Shown here: one piece after another, positions 12,281 to 20,131 of the stretch
Numbering within the stretch: the stretch's first letter is position 1
How the letters are laid out: each line of letters begins with the position of its first letter
Origin: Sinorhizobium alkalisoli
GTDB taxonomy: Bacteria; Pseudomonadota; Alphaproteobacteria; Rhizobiales; Rhizobiaceae
Direction of reading: 5' to 3'
Length of the DNA stretch: 64,000 nucleotides
Assembly (NCBI RefSeq): GCF_008932245.1
Contig: NZ_CP034909.1
Coordinates: 1,798,001-1,862,000, forward strand
Made by a program: the position numbers and the translations under genes
The notes under the pieces: model-generated
The model's input: the letters and a program-made list of their open reading frames with translations, nothing else
The model's database searches: none
What the model was told of the DNA's origin: nothing

Positions 12281-13246
12281 ATGAGGACCATGATCTCGGC
12301 CGTATTCGCGGCCACCGCGACATTCGCCACCGTTGCACAGGCGGAAACCTGGGATATGCCGACACCCTATCCCGACGGCAATTTCCATACCCAGAACATC
12401 CGCCAATTCGTCGAGGATATCAAAACCGCGACCAATGGCGAGCTTACGATCAATGTCCATTCCGGCGGTGCGCTCGTGAAACCGACCGACATCAAGCGTG
12501 CCGTGCAGAGCGGGCAGGTCCAGATCGGCGAGGTGCTCCTCTCCTCTCTCGGCAATGAGGACGTCGTCTTCGCTTTCGATTCCATTCCCGGTCTCGTCTC
12601 GGATTATGCGAGTGCCGAAAAGCTGTGGCATGCTGCGCAGGCTACCGTCAAAAGGCATCTCGAGGAGCAAGGTCTGGTGCTGCTTTACTCTGTTCCGTGG
12701 CCGCCGCAGGGCGTCTATTCCAAGGAGGCGCTCACGTCGCTTGGCGACCTGAAGGGGCTGAAGTTCAGGACCTACAATCCGGCAACGGCCCGTTTTGCGG
12801 AGTTGAACGGTGCCAACCCGGTCACGGTTCAGGCTGCCGAGGTCCCGCAAGCCTTCAAGACAGGTGTGGTCGACGCAATGATCACTTCCGGGGCGACTGG
12901 GGTCGACAGCCAGGCCTGGGACTATCTGAGCTATTACTACGACCTGCAGGCCTTCCTGCCGCAGAACATGGTGTTCGTCAGCAAGGACGTCTTCGACGGC
13001 CTCAGCGAAGAGACGCGCGAGGCTGTTGTGAAAGCTGCGGCCGAGGCCGAAACGCGCGGCTGGAAGCAATCCGCCGAACTGAATGAGGGCTACAAGAAGA
13101 CCATGGCTGAACACGGCATCCATGTGGAGCCGCCGTCGGAGGCCATGGCCAAGGAGCTTTCGGCTATCGGCGACACCATGACTGCCGAATGGATCGAGAA
13201 AGCCGGCGAGGATGGCGCGGCGATCATCGACGCGTACCGGAAATGA
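12281..13246 (+). CDS. TRAP transporter periplasmic binding protein (DctP family)
   Basis: A 321-residue periplasmic binding protein with a Sec signal peptide (MRTMISAVFAATATFATVAQA, cleavage near residue 21). The DctP fold is indicated by SGGALVKPTDIKRAVQSGQV, FRTYNPATARFAELNGANP and the substrate-binding segment EVPQAFKTGVVDAMITS. It would deliver an organic acid-type substrate to the DctQM membrane proteins. The ATG at 12281 follows AAGGGGAAC. It is the first gene of the TRAP-regulator operon and divergent from the HyuAB fusion, so 5-oxoproline or a hydantoin-like carboxylate is the likely ligand. The hairpin after its stop may keep it more abundant than the membrane subunits. Confidence 0.92.
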   Translation: MRTMISAVFAATATFATVAQAETWDMPTPYPDGNFHTQNIRQFVEDIKTATNGELTINVHSGGALVKPTDIKRAVQSGQVQIGEVLLSSLGNEDVVFAFDSIPGLVSDYASAEKLWHAAQATVKRHLEEQGLVLLYSVPWPPQGVYSKEALTSLGDLKGLKFRTYNPATARFAELNGANPVTVQAAEVPQAFKTGVVDAMITSGATGVDSQAWDYLSYYYDLQAFLPQNMVFVSKDVFDGLSEETREAVVKAAAEAETRGWKQSAELNEGYKKTMAEHGIHVEPPSEAMAKELSAIGDTMTAEWIEKAGEDGAAIIDAYRK

Positions 13247-13253
13247 GGCAACA

Positions 13254-13285
13254 GGCCGGAGCCATCTGCTCCGGCCGCTCTTTTT
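13254..13285 (+). terminator. intercistronic hairpin with T-run after dctP
   Basis: GGCCGGAGC-CATCT-GCTCCGGCC forms a 9-bp GC-rich stem, followed by GCTCTTTTT. It has the form of an intrinsic terminator but lies inside the operon, 8 nt after the binding-protein stop and 37 nt before dctQ. It probably acts as a partial terminator that raises binding protein relative to membrane subunits. Confidence 0.7.
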
Positions 13286-13321
13286 CCGCCTCTACGATTC
13301 AATCTGGCTGGGAGCGTTGCC

Positions 13322-13852
13322 ATGACGAGTCCATTCGCGTTGCTTTATCGGCTTGCAGAGATGCTGGCCGCAATCTCCATGATCCTCATTCTCCTGCTCG
13401 TCGGCGGCGGCATCGTTCTGCGGACCGCGGGCTTTCAATTGGCCGGAAGCGACGACCTGGCGGCCTACTGCCTGGTCGCGATCTTCTTCCTTGCACTCGG
13501 CCCCACCTATCGACACGCAGAGCATATTCGCGTCGGGCTTGTGATCGACAGGCTGCCCACCGCCGCCAGGAAGCCGCTTGAATGCCTCCTGACCGTTCTT
13601 GCGGCCCTTTGCACCGCCTGGGCGACCTGGTGGCTTGGGCGTCTCGTCTATGACTCGCATCGCTTCGGCGACGTCGCCCAGGGGCTGCTGCCCGTGCCCC
13701 TCTGGATACCGCAGCTTTCCATGGTGGTCGGAGCAGCCATTCTCCTCGTCGCTCTTCTGGAGGACCTCGTGCGCTGCGCGCGCGGACTGAAGCCCAGTTA
13801 TTTGGAAGTTTCCGACCAGACCGCGGACGACCAACCGCTGTTCGAGCGCTGA
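13322..13852 (+). CDS. TRAP transporter small permease (DctQ family)
   Basis: A 176-residue membrane protein with four predicted helices, including MLAAISMILILLLVGGGIVL, an amphipathic segment around DDLAAYCLVAIFFLALGP and two C-terminal helices. It has the usual DctQ length and pairs with the large DctM subunit to form the Na+-coupled transporter. The ATG at 13322 has a GGGAG ribosome binding site. It stops 9 nt before dctM, so the two are co-translated from one operon. Confidence 0.9.
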   Translation: MTSPFALLYRLAEMLAAISMILILLLVGGGIVLRTAGFQLAGSDDLAAYCLVAIFFLALGPTYRHAEHIRVGLVIDRLPTAARKPLECLLTVLAALCTAWATWWLGRLVYDSHRFGDVAQGLLPVPLWIPQLSMVVGAAILLVALLEDLVRCARGLKPSYLEVSDQTADDQPLFER

Positions 13853-13861
13853 GGTGGCCCC

Positions 13862-15169
13862 ATGGATCCTGTTTTTGCTGGAATCGTCATCACAGCCTTT
13901 CTCCTCATCATCCTTGCGGGCGGACTTTGGATCGGCATGGCGCTGGCGGCGGCCGGCTATGTCGCCATGGCCCTTTTCACGAGCCGGCCTCCGGGCCTTC
14001 TCTTCGGCACGACGCTCTGGGGCGCGAACAATTCCTGGGCGCTGACGGCCCTGCCGCTCTTCATCTGGATGGGCGAGATTCTCTTCCGCACCCGACTTGC
14101 CGAAGACATGTTCAAGGGCCTCGCTCCCTGGGTGCAGCGGGTGCCGGGTCGGCTGCTTCACACCAATGTCGTCGGCTGCGCGATTTTCGCCGCCATCTCC
14201 GGATCATCCGCCGCAACCGCGGCAACGATCGGAAAGATGACGATCCCGGAATTGCGACGCCGCGGCTACAGCGACTTCATGATCGTCGGTTCCCTGGCCG
14301 GCTCCGGCACGCTCGGCCTGCTCATTCCGCCTTCGATCATGATGATCGTCTACGGCGTTGCGGCCCAGGTTTCGATTGGTCGCCTGTTCATCGCGGGTGT
14401 CGTGCCGGGTCTCTTCCTGATGTCGATCTTTTCGCTGATTGTCGCCGTCTATGCGCTGTTGAAGCCGAACCGCATCCCGGCGCGGGAGCCGATCATGCCG
14501 CTCATGGAAAGAATTTGGGAGTCGCGACGCCTCATTCCGATCCTGATCCTGGTGCTTGCCGTGCTCGGCTGCATCTATGGCGGCATCGCAACGCCGACGG
14601 AGGCCGCCGCCATCGGCGTGACCGGCGCGCTCGCTCTGGCGCTGGTCGGCGGGGGCCTCGACCGGCATACCTTCTGGACGAGCGTGGTCAGCGCGACGCG
14701 CACCAGTGCGATGATCGGCCTCATCCTGTCAGGCGCCGCCTTCCTGTCGACCGCCATGGGATTCACCGGCCTGCCGGAGCAGTTCGCCGACTGGATCGTC
14801 TCCATGCAATTGCCGCAGCCCGCGCTCATCGCTGCGCTGGTATGCATTTTTCTGGTCATGGGCTGCTTCATCGACGGGATCTCGATGATCCTGCTGACGA
14901 CATCCGTGCTGCTTCCGGCCGTCGAGGGTTCGGGCATCGATCTTCTCTGGTTCGGCATCTTCGTCGTCCTGCTCGTCGAGATCGCGCAGATCACGCCGCC
15001 CGTCGGTTTCAACCTCTACGTCCTGCAATCCTTGGCAAACCGCAGCATCGGCTATATTGCCCTTGCGGCGCTTCCGTTTTTTGCGGGGCTGCTGGCCCTG
15101 ATCATGTTCATAACCGCGGTGCCCGACCTCGTTCTGTGGTTGCCCGGCCAGATGCTTGGACAGAATTGA
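13862..15169 (+). CDS. TRAP transporter large permease (DctM family)
   Basis: A 435-residue membrane protein with about 12 hydrophobic segments. Typical DctM motifs include SSAATAATIGKMTIPEL and GSLAGSGTLGLLIPPSIMM near residues 118-165, and ITPPVGFNLYVLQ near the C-terminus. It forms the ion-coupled transport channel together with DctQ and DctP. GAGG lies before the ATG at 13862. Its TGA stop overlaps the ATG of the MarR-like regulator (ATGA-type overlap at 15169), so transporter and regulator are translationally coupled. Confidence 0.93.
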   Translation: MDPVFAGIVITAFLLIILAGGLWIGMALAAAGYVAMALFTSRPPGLLFGTTLWGANNSWALTALPLFIWMGEILFRTRLAEDMFKGLAPWVQRVPGRLLHTNVVGCAIFAAISGSSAATAATIGKMTIPELRRRGYSDFMIVGSLAGSGTLGLLIPPSIMMIVYGVAAQVSIGRLFIAGVVPGLFLMSIFSLIVAVYALLKPNRIPAREPIMPLMERIWESRRLIPILILVLAVLGCIYGGIATPTEAAAIGVTGALALALVGGGLDRHTFWTSVVSATRTSAMIGLILSGAAFLSTAMGFTGLPEQFADWIVSMQLPQPALIAALVCIFLVMGCFIDGISMILLTTSVLLPAVEGSGIDLLWFGIFVVLLVEIAQITPPVGFNLYVLQSLANRSIGYIALAALPFFAGLLALIMFITAVPDLVLWLPGQMLGQN

Positions 15170-15690
15170 TGAGTGAAGAAAGAGCTGAAATCGGACCGAT
15201 CGTTTCCTCCGGCCATCTGGCAAGAGGCGCTTTGCCGGCGCTCTCAGAAGTCGAATTCGGCATCATCATGCTGAGCCACGCCTTCGACCGTTGGATGGTG
15301 CGCTGCATGGCGGCGGCTGGAGTGGCCGATCTTTCGCCGCTGGACGTGCTCGTCCTGCACAACATCAACCACCGCAACAAGGGCAAGACGCTGGCGGATA
15401 TCTGTCTCGTGCTCAACATCGAGGACACGCACACCGTCGCCTACGCGCTCAAGAAACTGGAGCGGCTGTCACTCATCGAAAGCGGGCGGCGCGGCAAGGA
15501 AAAGCTGGCTCTCATCACAGCAAAGGGCCGCGAAGTCTGCGAGCGCTATGCGGCGATCCGCGAGGAGCTTCTCGTCAAGTCCCTGCTGGCGACCGACGTT
15601 TCGAGCGAGACCCTGTCGACGGTCGCAGCTCGCGTCCGGGCCCTATCCGGTCACTACGACCAGGCGTCGCGATCGGCGGCATCCTTGTGA
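15169..15690 (+). CDS. MarR-like winged-helix transcriptional regulator
   Basis: A 173-residue DNA-binding protein. The winged-helix core spans about residues 40-125 (LADICLVLNIEDTHTVAYAL recognition region, then LIESGRRGKEKLALITAKGR as the wing). It starts at the ATG at 15169, overlapping the dctM stop by 1-4 nt. The frame is open far upstream inside dctM, but that part is antisense-like shadow and not part of this protein. Position at the end of the TRAP operon suggests local control of the hyuAB and TRAP genes, perhaps through the palindrome at 12213-12230. Confidence 0.82.
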   Translation: MSEERAEIGPIVSSGHLARGALPALSEVEFGIIMLSHAFDRWMVRCMAAAGVADLSPLDVLVLHNINHRNKGKTLADICLVLNIEDTHTVAYALKKLERLSLIESGRRGKEKLALITAKGREVCERYAAIREELLVKSLLATDVSSETLSTVAARVRALSGHYDQASRSAASL

Positions 15691-15738
15691 ACGGCCCCGG
15701 GCTTCTCAGGTCGCCGCAGCGATGAAAGAATATAGGCA

Positions 15739-15772
15739 CGGGGCGGCTTTTGGCCGCCCCGTTCGCGTTTTT
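15739..15772 (+). terminator. intrinsic terminator after the TRAP-regulator operon
   Basis: CGGGGCGGC-ttttg-GCCGCCCCG forms a 9-bp stem, followed after six bases by TTTTT on the + strand. It lies 48 nt after the regulator stop and 21 nt before the 3' end of the convergent gnd gene. On the minus strand no T-run follows, so it serves mainly the + strand operon. Confidence 0.75.
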
Positions 15773-15792
15773 CCCGATAGAAACGATGCCGC

Positions 15793-17223
15793 TCAGCCGT
15801 TGAGCCCGCTGCCCCATGGCCCGTGATGGCTGTCGGCGCCGTCGACGCGGTCGAAGCCGTGGGCACCGAAGAAATCGCGCTGTGCCTGGATCACGTTCGC
15901 CGTGCCGCGGCCGCGGCGATAGCTGTCGAAATAGCCGAGCGCCGAGGCGAGCGCCGGCACCGGTAGGCCGCCGAGCACCGCCGCCGAGACGATGCGGCGC
16001 AGCGCCCCGTCGGTTTCCTTGACCAACGCCGCGAAGGCCGGCGTGACGATCAGGTTGGCGGCATCCGGCGCCTTGGTGAAGGCCGAAGTGATCTCGTCGA
16101 GAAACTGCGAGCGGATGATGCAGCCGGCGCGCCAGATCCGGGCGATCGTCGGCATCGGCAGGCTCCAGCCGAATTCCTTCGAGGCGGCCGACATCACGGC
16201 AAAGCCCTGCGCGTAGGCGCCGATCTTGGCGGCGAGCAGCGCATTCTCGAGATCCGTGATGAACGCCGCCTTGTCGGCGACCTGGAATTCGCCGACGGAT
16301 GGCAGGCCGAGGATCTTCTCAGCCGTCTCGCGCTCCTCCTTCATCGAGGAAATGCTGCGCGCCGCAACGGCGGCCTCGATGCCGGTCGCGGGCACGCCCA
16401 TGGTCTGCGCCTCGATCGCCGACCACTTGCCGGTGCCCTTCTGGCCCGCCTTGTCGAGGATCATGTCGACCATCGGTTTGCCGGTGAGCGGGTCCGTCGC
16501 CTTCAGCACCTTCTCGGTGATCTCGATCAGGTAGGAATTGAGCCGGCCCCTGTTCCAGGTGCCGAACACTTCGCCGATCTCCTCGGCCGTCATCCTCAGG
16601 CCGTCGCGCAGGATGCCGTAAATTTCGGCGATCATCTGCATGTCGGCATATTCGATGCCGTTGTGGATCGTCTTCACGAAGTGGCCGGCGCCGTTCTCGC
16701 CGAGCCAGGCGACGCAGGGCTCGCCGTCATATTTCGCGGCGATCGAGGTCAGCACCTCTTCGACGCGCGCGTAGGACTCCTCCGTGCCGCCGACCATGAT
16801 CGAGGGTCCGTGGCGCGCGCCCTCCTCGCCGCCGGAAACGCCCATGCCGATGAAGGTCAGGCCCGTATCTTTCAAGCTGTCGAAGCGACGCATCGTGTCG
16901 CGGAAATTGGCGTTGCCGGCATCGATCATGATGTCGCCGCTCGCCAGATGCGGCTTCAACGCCTCCATCTGCTGGTCGACGGCCTCGCCCGCCTTGATCA
17001 TGATGATGATCGGACGCGGCGGACGGATCGCAGCGACGAACTCCTCGATCGTTTCGCACGGGACGATCCGGCTCTTGAGTTCCCCGGCATCGGCATGGAA
17101 CTTTCGCGTCGTCTCGACGGTACGGTTGAAGACCGCGATCCTGTTACCCTTCTCCGCGATGTTGAGCGCGAGGTTGGCCCCCATGACGCCGAGGCCGATT
17201 AGGCCGATTTCCGCCTGTGACAC
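15793..17223 (-). CDS. gnd: 6-phosphogluconate dehydrogenase, decarboxylating
   Basis: A 476-residue cytosolic enzyme that converts 6-phosphogluconate to ribulose 5-phosphate and CO2 with reduction of NADP+. The N-terminal Rossmann fold has GLGVMGANLALNIAEKG. The substrate-binding motif IMIKAGEAVDQQ and the catalytic segment GVSGGEEGARHGPSIM with the following HFVKTIHNGIEY are intact, and the C-terminal helical domain is of normal length. The GTG at 17223 (VSQAEIG) is chosen because GGAGG lies 9 nt upstream; the frame is open to 17274 but without a ribosome binding site. It is a single gene, convergent with the TRAP-regulator operon. Confidence 0.96.
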   Translation of the reverse strand: MSQAEIGLIGLGVMGANLALNIAEKGNRIAVFNRTVETTRKFHADAGELKSRIVPCETIEEFVAAIRPPRPIIIMIKAGEAVDQQMEALKPHLASGDIMIDAGNANFRDTMRRFDSLKDTGLTFIGMGVSGGEEGARHGPSIMVGGTEESYARVEEVLTSIAAKYDGEPCVAWLGENGAGHFVKTIHNGIEYADMQMIAEIYGILRDGLRMTAEEIGEVFGTWNRGRLNSYLIEITEKVLKATDPLTGKPMVDMILDKAGQKGTGKWSAIEAQTMGVPATGIEAAVAARSISSMKEERETAEKILGLPSVGEFQVADKAAFITDLENALLAAKIGAYAQGFAVMSAASKEFGWSLPMPTIARIWRAGCIIRSQFLDEITSAFTKAPDAANLIVTPAFAALVKETDGALRRIVSAAVLGGLPVPALASALGYFDSYRRGRGTANVIQAQRDFFGAHGFDRVDGADSHHGPWGSGLNG

Positions 17224-17399
17224 GTAATTGCCTCCATTGAACGCGTGGGCCCCGCATAGAGCGCCGCGGCGCATGCGTTCTGGCCCTTCGAATTGATCTG
17301 CGCATGCCGCTCACCCGAGGACAAGGATGGAGTGGGGCACGCGACGGCGGAGGTGTTTTGGCATTCAAATCGATTTACGACAAGCTTTTCCTGCCTGCA

Positions 17400-17502
17400 G
17401 CATGTCTCCTTAAATCGATGTCGATATGAGGACAAAGACATGCAGCAAATTCAAAAGTGCTACAGCGACCTTTGCGCGTCTGAAACGACGCGCGGCGCTG
17501 TA
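17400..17502. repeat. RIME-type mosaic repeat, full copy
   Basis: Left module: GCATGTCT (17400-17407) pairs with AGACATGC (17436-17443). Right module: TACAGCGACC...GCGCGTC-tgaaac-GACGCGCGGCGCTGTA forms a second hairpin. The copy fills most of the 353-bp gap between gnd and the DUF2778 gene. It is closely similar to the copies at 30457 (opposite orientation), 42128 and 55892. Confidence 0.8.
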
Positions 17503-17576
17503 CGCGTCGCCAGGGGATGAAAACCTGGGGCTCGATTGGCGGTCACCGAGCCGCTTCTTGCCTCAGCCTGCGGTTT

Positions 17577-18890
17577 TCAGGTGCTTCTTCCGTTTGATGC
17601 CACACGTATGCCGGCTGCGCGTCCGCCGCTCGGGACCACGACGATCTGCCTGACCTTCCCCTCCTTGAAGGCGGTAAGGAAGCGCTCGTAATTCTTGAAG
17701 GCGACGCAGCCATGCGATTCCGCCCGGCCGCCACGCAGCAGGTAGCTGTGGGTCAGGAAACCGTCGCGGCCGTGCTTGTTCTTTCCATCGATAGGCAGCA
17801 TGCGGATCGCCTCAACGCCGTGGAAGCGTTTTTCGCGCATCTTGAGATTGTAGATGTGCGGTGGGGTCGGTCCGGTCATCTTGACATCCACATAGCGCGG
17901 GTTATCGGCCATCTTGCCGATGCCGGAATGGGCCTCGAGCACGCTCCCGTCGGGCATATAGACCTTTGCCGCGGTGATATCGTAGACGGCGACGCCATTT
18001 CCCGCCCTGGCTCCGCCACCGAAAACGCTGCGCAGCGCCTGGCCGATTCCGCTGCCGTTCTCCGCCGGATCGTCCGGCCGCGCGTAAGCGAGCTTCTGCT
18101 GCTTTGGCGTATCCCTTCCGCCGGTCCCTTCTGTCTTTTTGGCCTCTGGCAGCGTCCCGTCCTGAGCCTGCCTGATCTCGGATTTCTCCGTTTCGGCTGC
18201 AGGACGGGCTTGCGGCAGCGGACCGACCGACGGGGTGTCCTCGTGGTCTGTCAGGGCAGCATCGTCATCCACGTCCGAGTCTTGCGACGCGGTGATGTCC
18301 TCCTCCAACGGCGCCGTTAGCAACGACGAGAACGCAGCGCCGATCGCTCCGCTCCGGGAGGGGGCAGCATAGGCCAGTTGTGTCAGGGGCTTACCGGTCG
18401 AACCGGCGTGCAAGGGTCCGAAGCGTTCCGGCGCCGGTGCTTCGATCTTTGCCGTCGGCTGAGGCGGCCTGACGGCGTGGGTCGCGAGTTCCTCGGCTAT
18501 CAATGGCACCTGCTTTACCACAGCGTCAAAACGCGCCACCTTGCGGCTCGTCTCGGCATCTGCCGAAACCGGCGGATTGCGAACGCTTTTTGCCTCACGG
18601 CCGGTAACGGCCGCGGACACGGCGGGGCGCGTCGCGGCGCCGGCCAGCCGCGACGCCTGGCCGAGCCTGGCGTGCTTTTCCCACTGGCGCTCTTTTGCCC
18701 TCTCCGCCAAATGGAGTTGCGGCCTGGGCAACAGGTGACCGGAACCATGAACGAAGGAACTGCCCATCGTGACCATACCAGCTGCCGACCACGCAGCCGC
18801 ACCGGCAAAGACGGTGCCGCAGCAGGTGATCAGCAATGGGCGCAACAGACGGCGCAAAGACTGCGAACGAACGATCTTACTCAACAACAC
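17577..18890 (-). CDS. DUF2778 L,D-transpeptidase-like protein, membrane anchored
   Basis: A 437-residue protein with an N-terminal membrane helix (LLRPLLITCCGTVFAGAAAW, residues 16-35), a long Ala/Pro/charged linker, and a C-terminal DUF2778 domain from about residue 300. The motif HSYLLRGGRAESHGCVAF contains the ShGC arrangement, with a catalytic-type Cys near residue 395, as in L,D-transpeptidase-like peptidoglycan enzymes. It is probably anchored in the inner membrane with the enzyme domain in the periplasm, acting on peptidoglycan cross-links. The DUF2778 family also includes type VI secretion effectors, but no secretion or immunity genes are seen nearby. Start is uncertain: GTG at 18890 with TTG codons at 18887 and 18884. 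Confidence 0.75.
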   Translation of the reverse strand: MLLSKIVRSQSLRRLLRPLLITCCGTVFAGAAAWSAAGMVTMGSSFVHGSGHLLPRPQLHLAERAKERQWEKHARLGQASRLAGAATRPAVSAAVTGREAKSVRNPPVSADAETSRKVARFDAVVKQVPLIAEELATHAVRPPQPTAKIEAPAPERFGPLHAGSTGKPLTQLAYAAPSRSGAIGAAFSSLLTAPLEEDITASQDSDVDDDAALTDHEDTPSVGPLPQARPAAETEKSEIRQAQDGTLPEAKKTEGTGGRDTPKQQKLAYARPDDPAENGSGIGQALRSVFGGGARAGNGVAVYDITAAKVYMPDGSVLEAHSGIGKMADNPRYVDVKMTGPTPPHIYNLKMREKRFHGVEAIRMLPIDGKNKHGRDGFLTHSYLLRGGRAESHGCVAFKNYERFLTAFKEGKVRQIVVVPSGGRAAGIRVASNGRST

Positions 18891-19320
18891 ATATCAAGCC
18901 AAAAAATCCCGCAAAGGCCCAAGATCAGTTCCAGCAAGAGTGCGTTGCTTGAACTGCGAAATGCCCTGGGGCCGGCGAGCGACCACCGCTGCGCGACTTC
19001 TGGATTGCCCCCTTCTTGACGACGGATGGAGAAAAGATGGACAAGTATGGTTAAATTTTGCTTTCCAGCGACCCGGATGGGTCCAATCGGTTTTGCCGGA
19101 TGGTCGGCAGCGCGTCGGCACGATGGCGTTCCGGCGCTTCCTGCACCAATCAAGGCTCTATCAACCTCTCGGACACGGCTGCTTTTGCTGGCCCGCCGGT
19201 TCCGCAAAGGGTGGTGGCGGAAACTCAGCGCGGGACAGCGGCTTTGCGCCAACAGCGGTCATCCCTTCTTTATGATTGCTGTACATGACAACCGTTACGA
19301 ATGAGCGTGAGCGATTTCTG
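18891..19320. other. gap without a recognised gene
   Basis: These 430 bp lie between the divergent DUF2778 and methyltransferase genes. Open frames on both strands look like random reading. No convincing ribosome binding site, repeat or RNA structure was found. The promoters of both neighbours must lie here but no clear -35/-10 pair stands out. Confidence 0.5.
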
Positions 19321-19905
19321 ATGACCGACGTAACACTGAACTTCTACGAAAAGAACGCCGAGGACTATGCCGCCGGCAAGCTGGCTCCCAATCCGAGACT
19401 GTTCACTTTCCTTGACCGTTGCAGGCCAGAGGGCAAAGTCTTGGAACTGGGGACTGGGGGCGGCGTCGATGCCGCCGCCATCGTCAAAAGGGGCTTTGAT
19501 CTTGACGCCACCGATGGCTCGTCTGAACTCGCCGCCATTGCTTCCCGCCGGATCGGGCAGCCTGTCAGGACAATGCTTTTCAACGAGTTGAATGCCGTAG
19601 GGATTTATGACGGCGTATATGCTTGCGCTTCGTTGACCCATGTGCCTCGATCTGACCTTCGCGGCGTGATCGAGAAAGTTTACCGAGCGTTGAGCGAAAG
19701 TGGGGTTTTCTGGGCAAGCTTCAAGGCAGGAGCTGAAGAAGGCTCAGACGCGCTGGGTCGCCATTATAACTACTTGTCACAAGGCGAGTTGGCGACGCTG
19801 TGGCGGGCAGCGGCACCTTGGCGGACGATTGAAACGGAAGTTTGGCTGGGCGGCGCTTACGACCGGAAGCCAACCGAATGGGTAGCTATTACGGCTTTGA
19901 GGTGA
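19321..19905 (+). CDS. class I SAM-dependent methyltransferase
   Basis: A protein of about 194 residues with the class I methyltransferase fold: N-terminal LNFYEKNAEDYAAG, the SAM-binding motif VLELGTGGGVDAAAI near residue 40, LDATDGSSELA as motif II, and GVYACASLTHVPRSDL as the post-motif. Substrate is unknown; the sequence resembles small stand-alone methyltransferases of the UbiE/tellurite-resistance type. The ATG at 19321 fits family starts best; an upstream in-frame ATG at 19285 is possible. GC content seems lower than in neighbouring genes, which hints at acquisition by transfer. The gene is convergent with fixS. Confidence 0.78.
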   Translation: MTDVTLNFYEKNAEDYAAGKLAPNPRLFTFLDRCRPEGKVLELGTGGGVDAAAIVKRGFDLDATDGSSELAAIASRRIGQPVRTMLFNELNAVGIYDGVYACASLTHVPRSDLRGVIEKVYRALSESGVFWASFKAGAEEGSDALGRHYNYLSQGELATLWRAAAPWRTIETEVWLGGAYDRKPTEWVAITALR

Positions 19906-19972
19906 AGTCCGCAAAGACCGGCACCGGAAGTTCCCACCGTTATCGGCTAAAACGCATGAATATCTGCTTCAA

Positions 19973-20131
19973 TCATTCCCCGTCCGGCCTTCCGTCGCCA
20001 TCGTCGAGAACCCGCCAGGACGCGCCGTCGAGATCTTCGTATTGGCCGCTCTTCAGCGCCCAGAGAAAGGCAGCGAGGCCGAGCCCGCCAAGGAAAAGCG
20101 CGATGGGAATGAGATAGACGAGCGTGTTCAT
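19973..20131 (-). CDS. fixS: cbb3 oxidase maturation protein FixS (CcoS)
   Basis: A 52-residue single-span membrane protein. The helix is VYLIPIALFLGGLGLAAFLW and the conserved tail after it, SGQYEDLDG, is the hallmark of FixS/CcoS. It is needed for loading copper and haem into the cbb3-type cytochrome oxidase. The ATG at 20131 overlaps the stop of fixI (ATGA), so the genes are translationally coupled. The short C-terminal extension (ASWRVLDDGDGRPDGE) is ordinary for rhizobia. Confidence 0.93.
   Translation of the reverse strand: MNTLVYLIPIALFLGGLGLAAFLWALKSGQYEDLDGASWRVLDDGDGRPDGE

Noticed and set aside
13927..15690. One 587-codon frame that would fuse dctM antisense-like sequence with the MarR-like regulator
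   Set aside because: Upstream of 15169 it is only a shifted reading of dctM. The ATGA overlap at 15169 gives the real start.
17577..18890. Type VI secretion effector role for the DUF2778 protein
   Set aside because: There is an N-terminal membrane anchor and no VgrG, PAAR, Hcp or immunity-like gene nearby.
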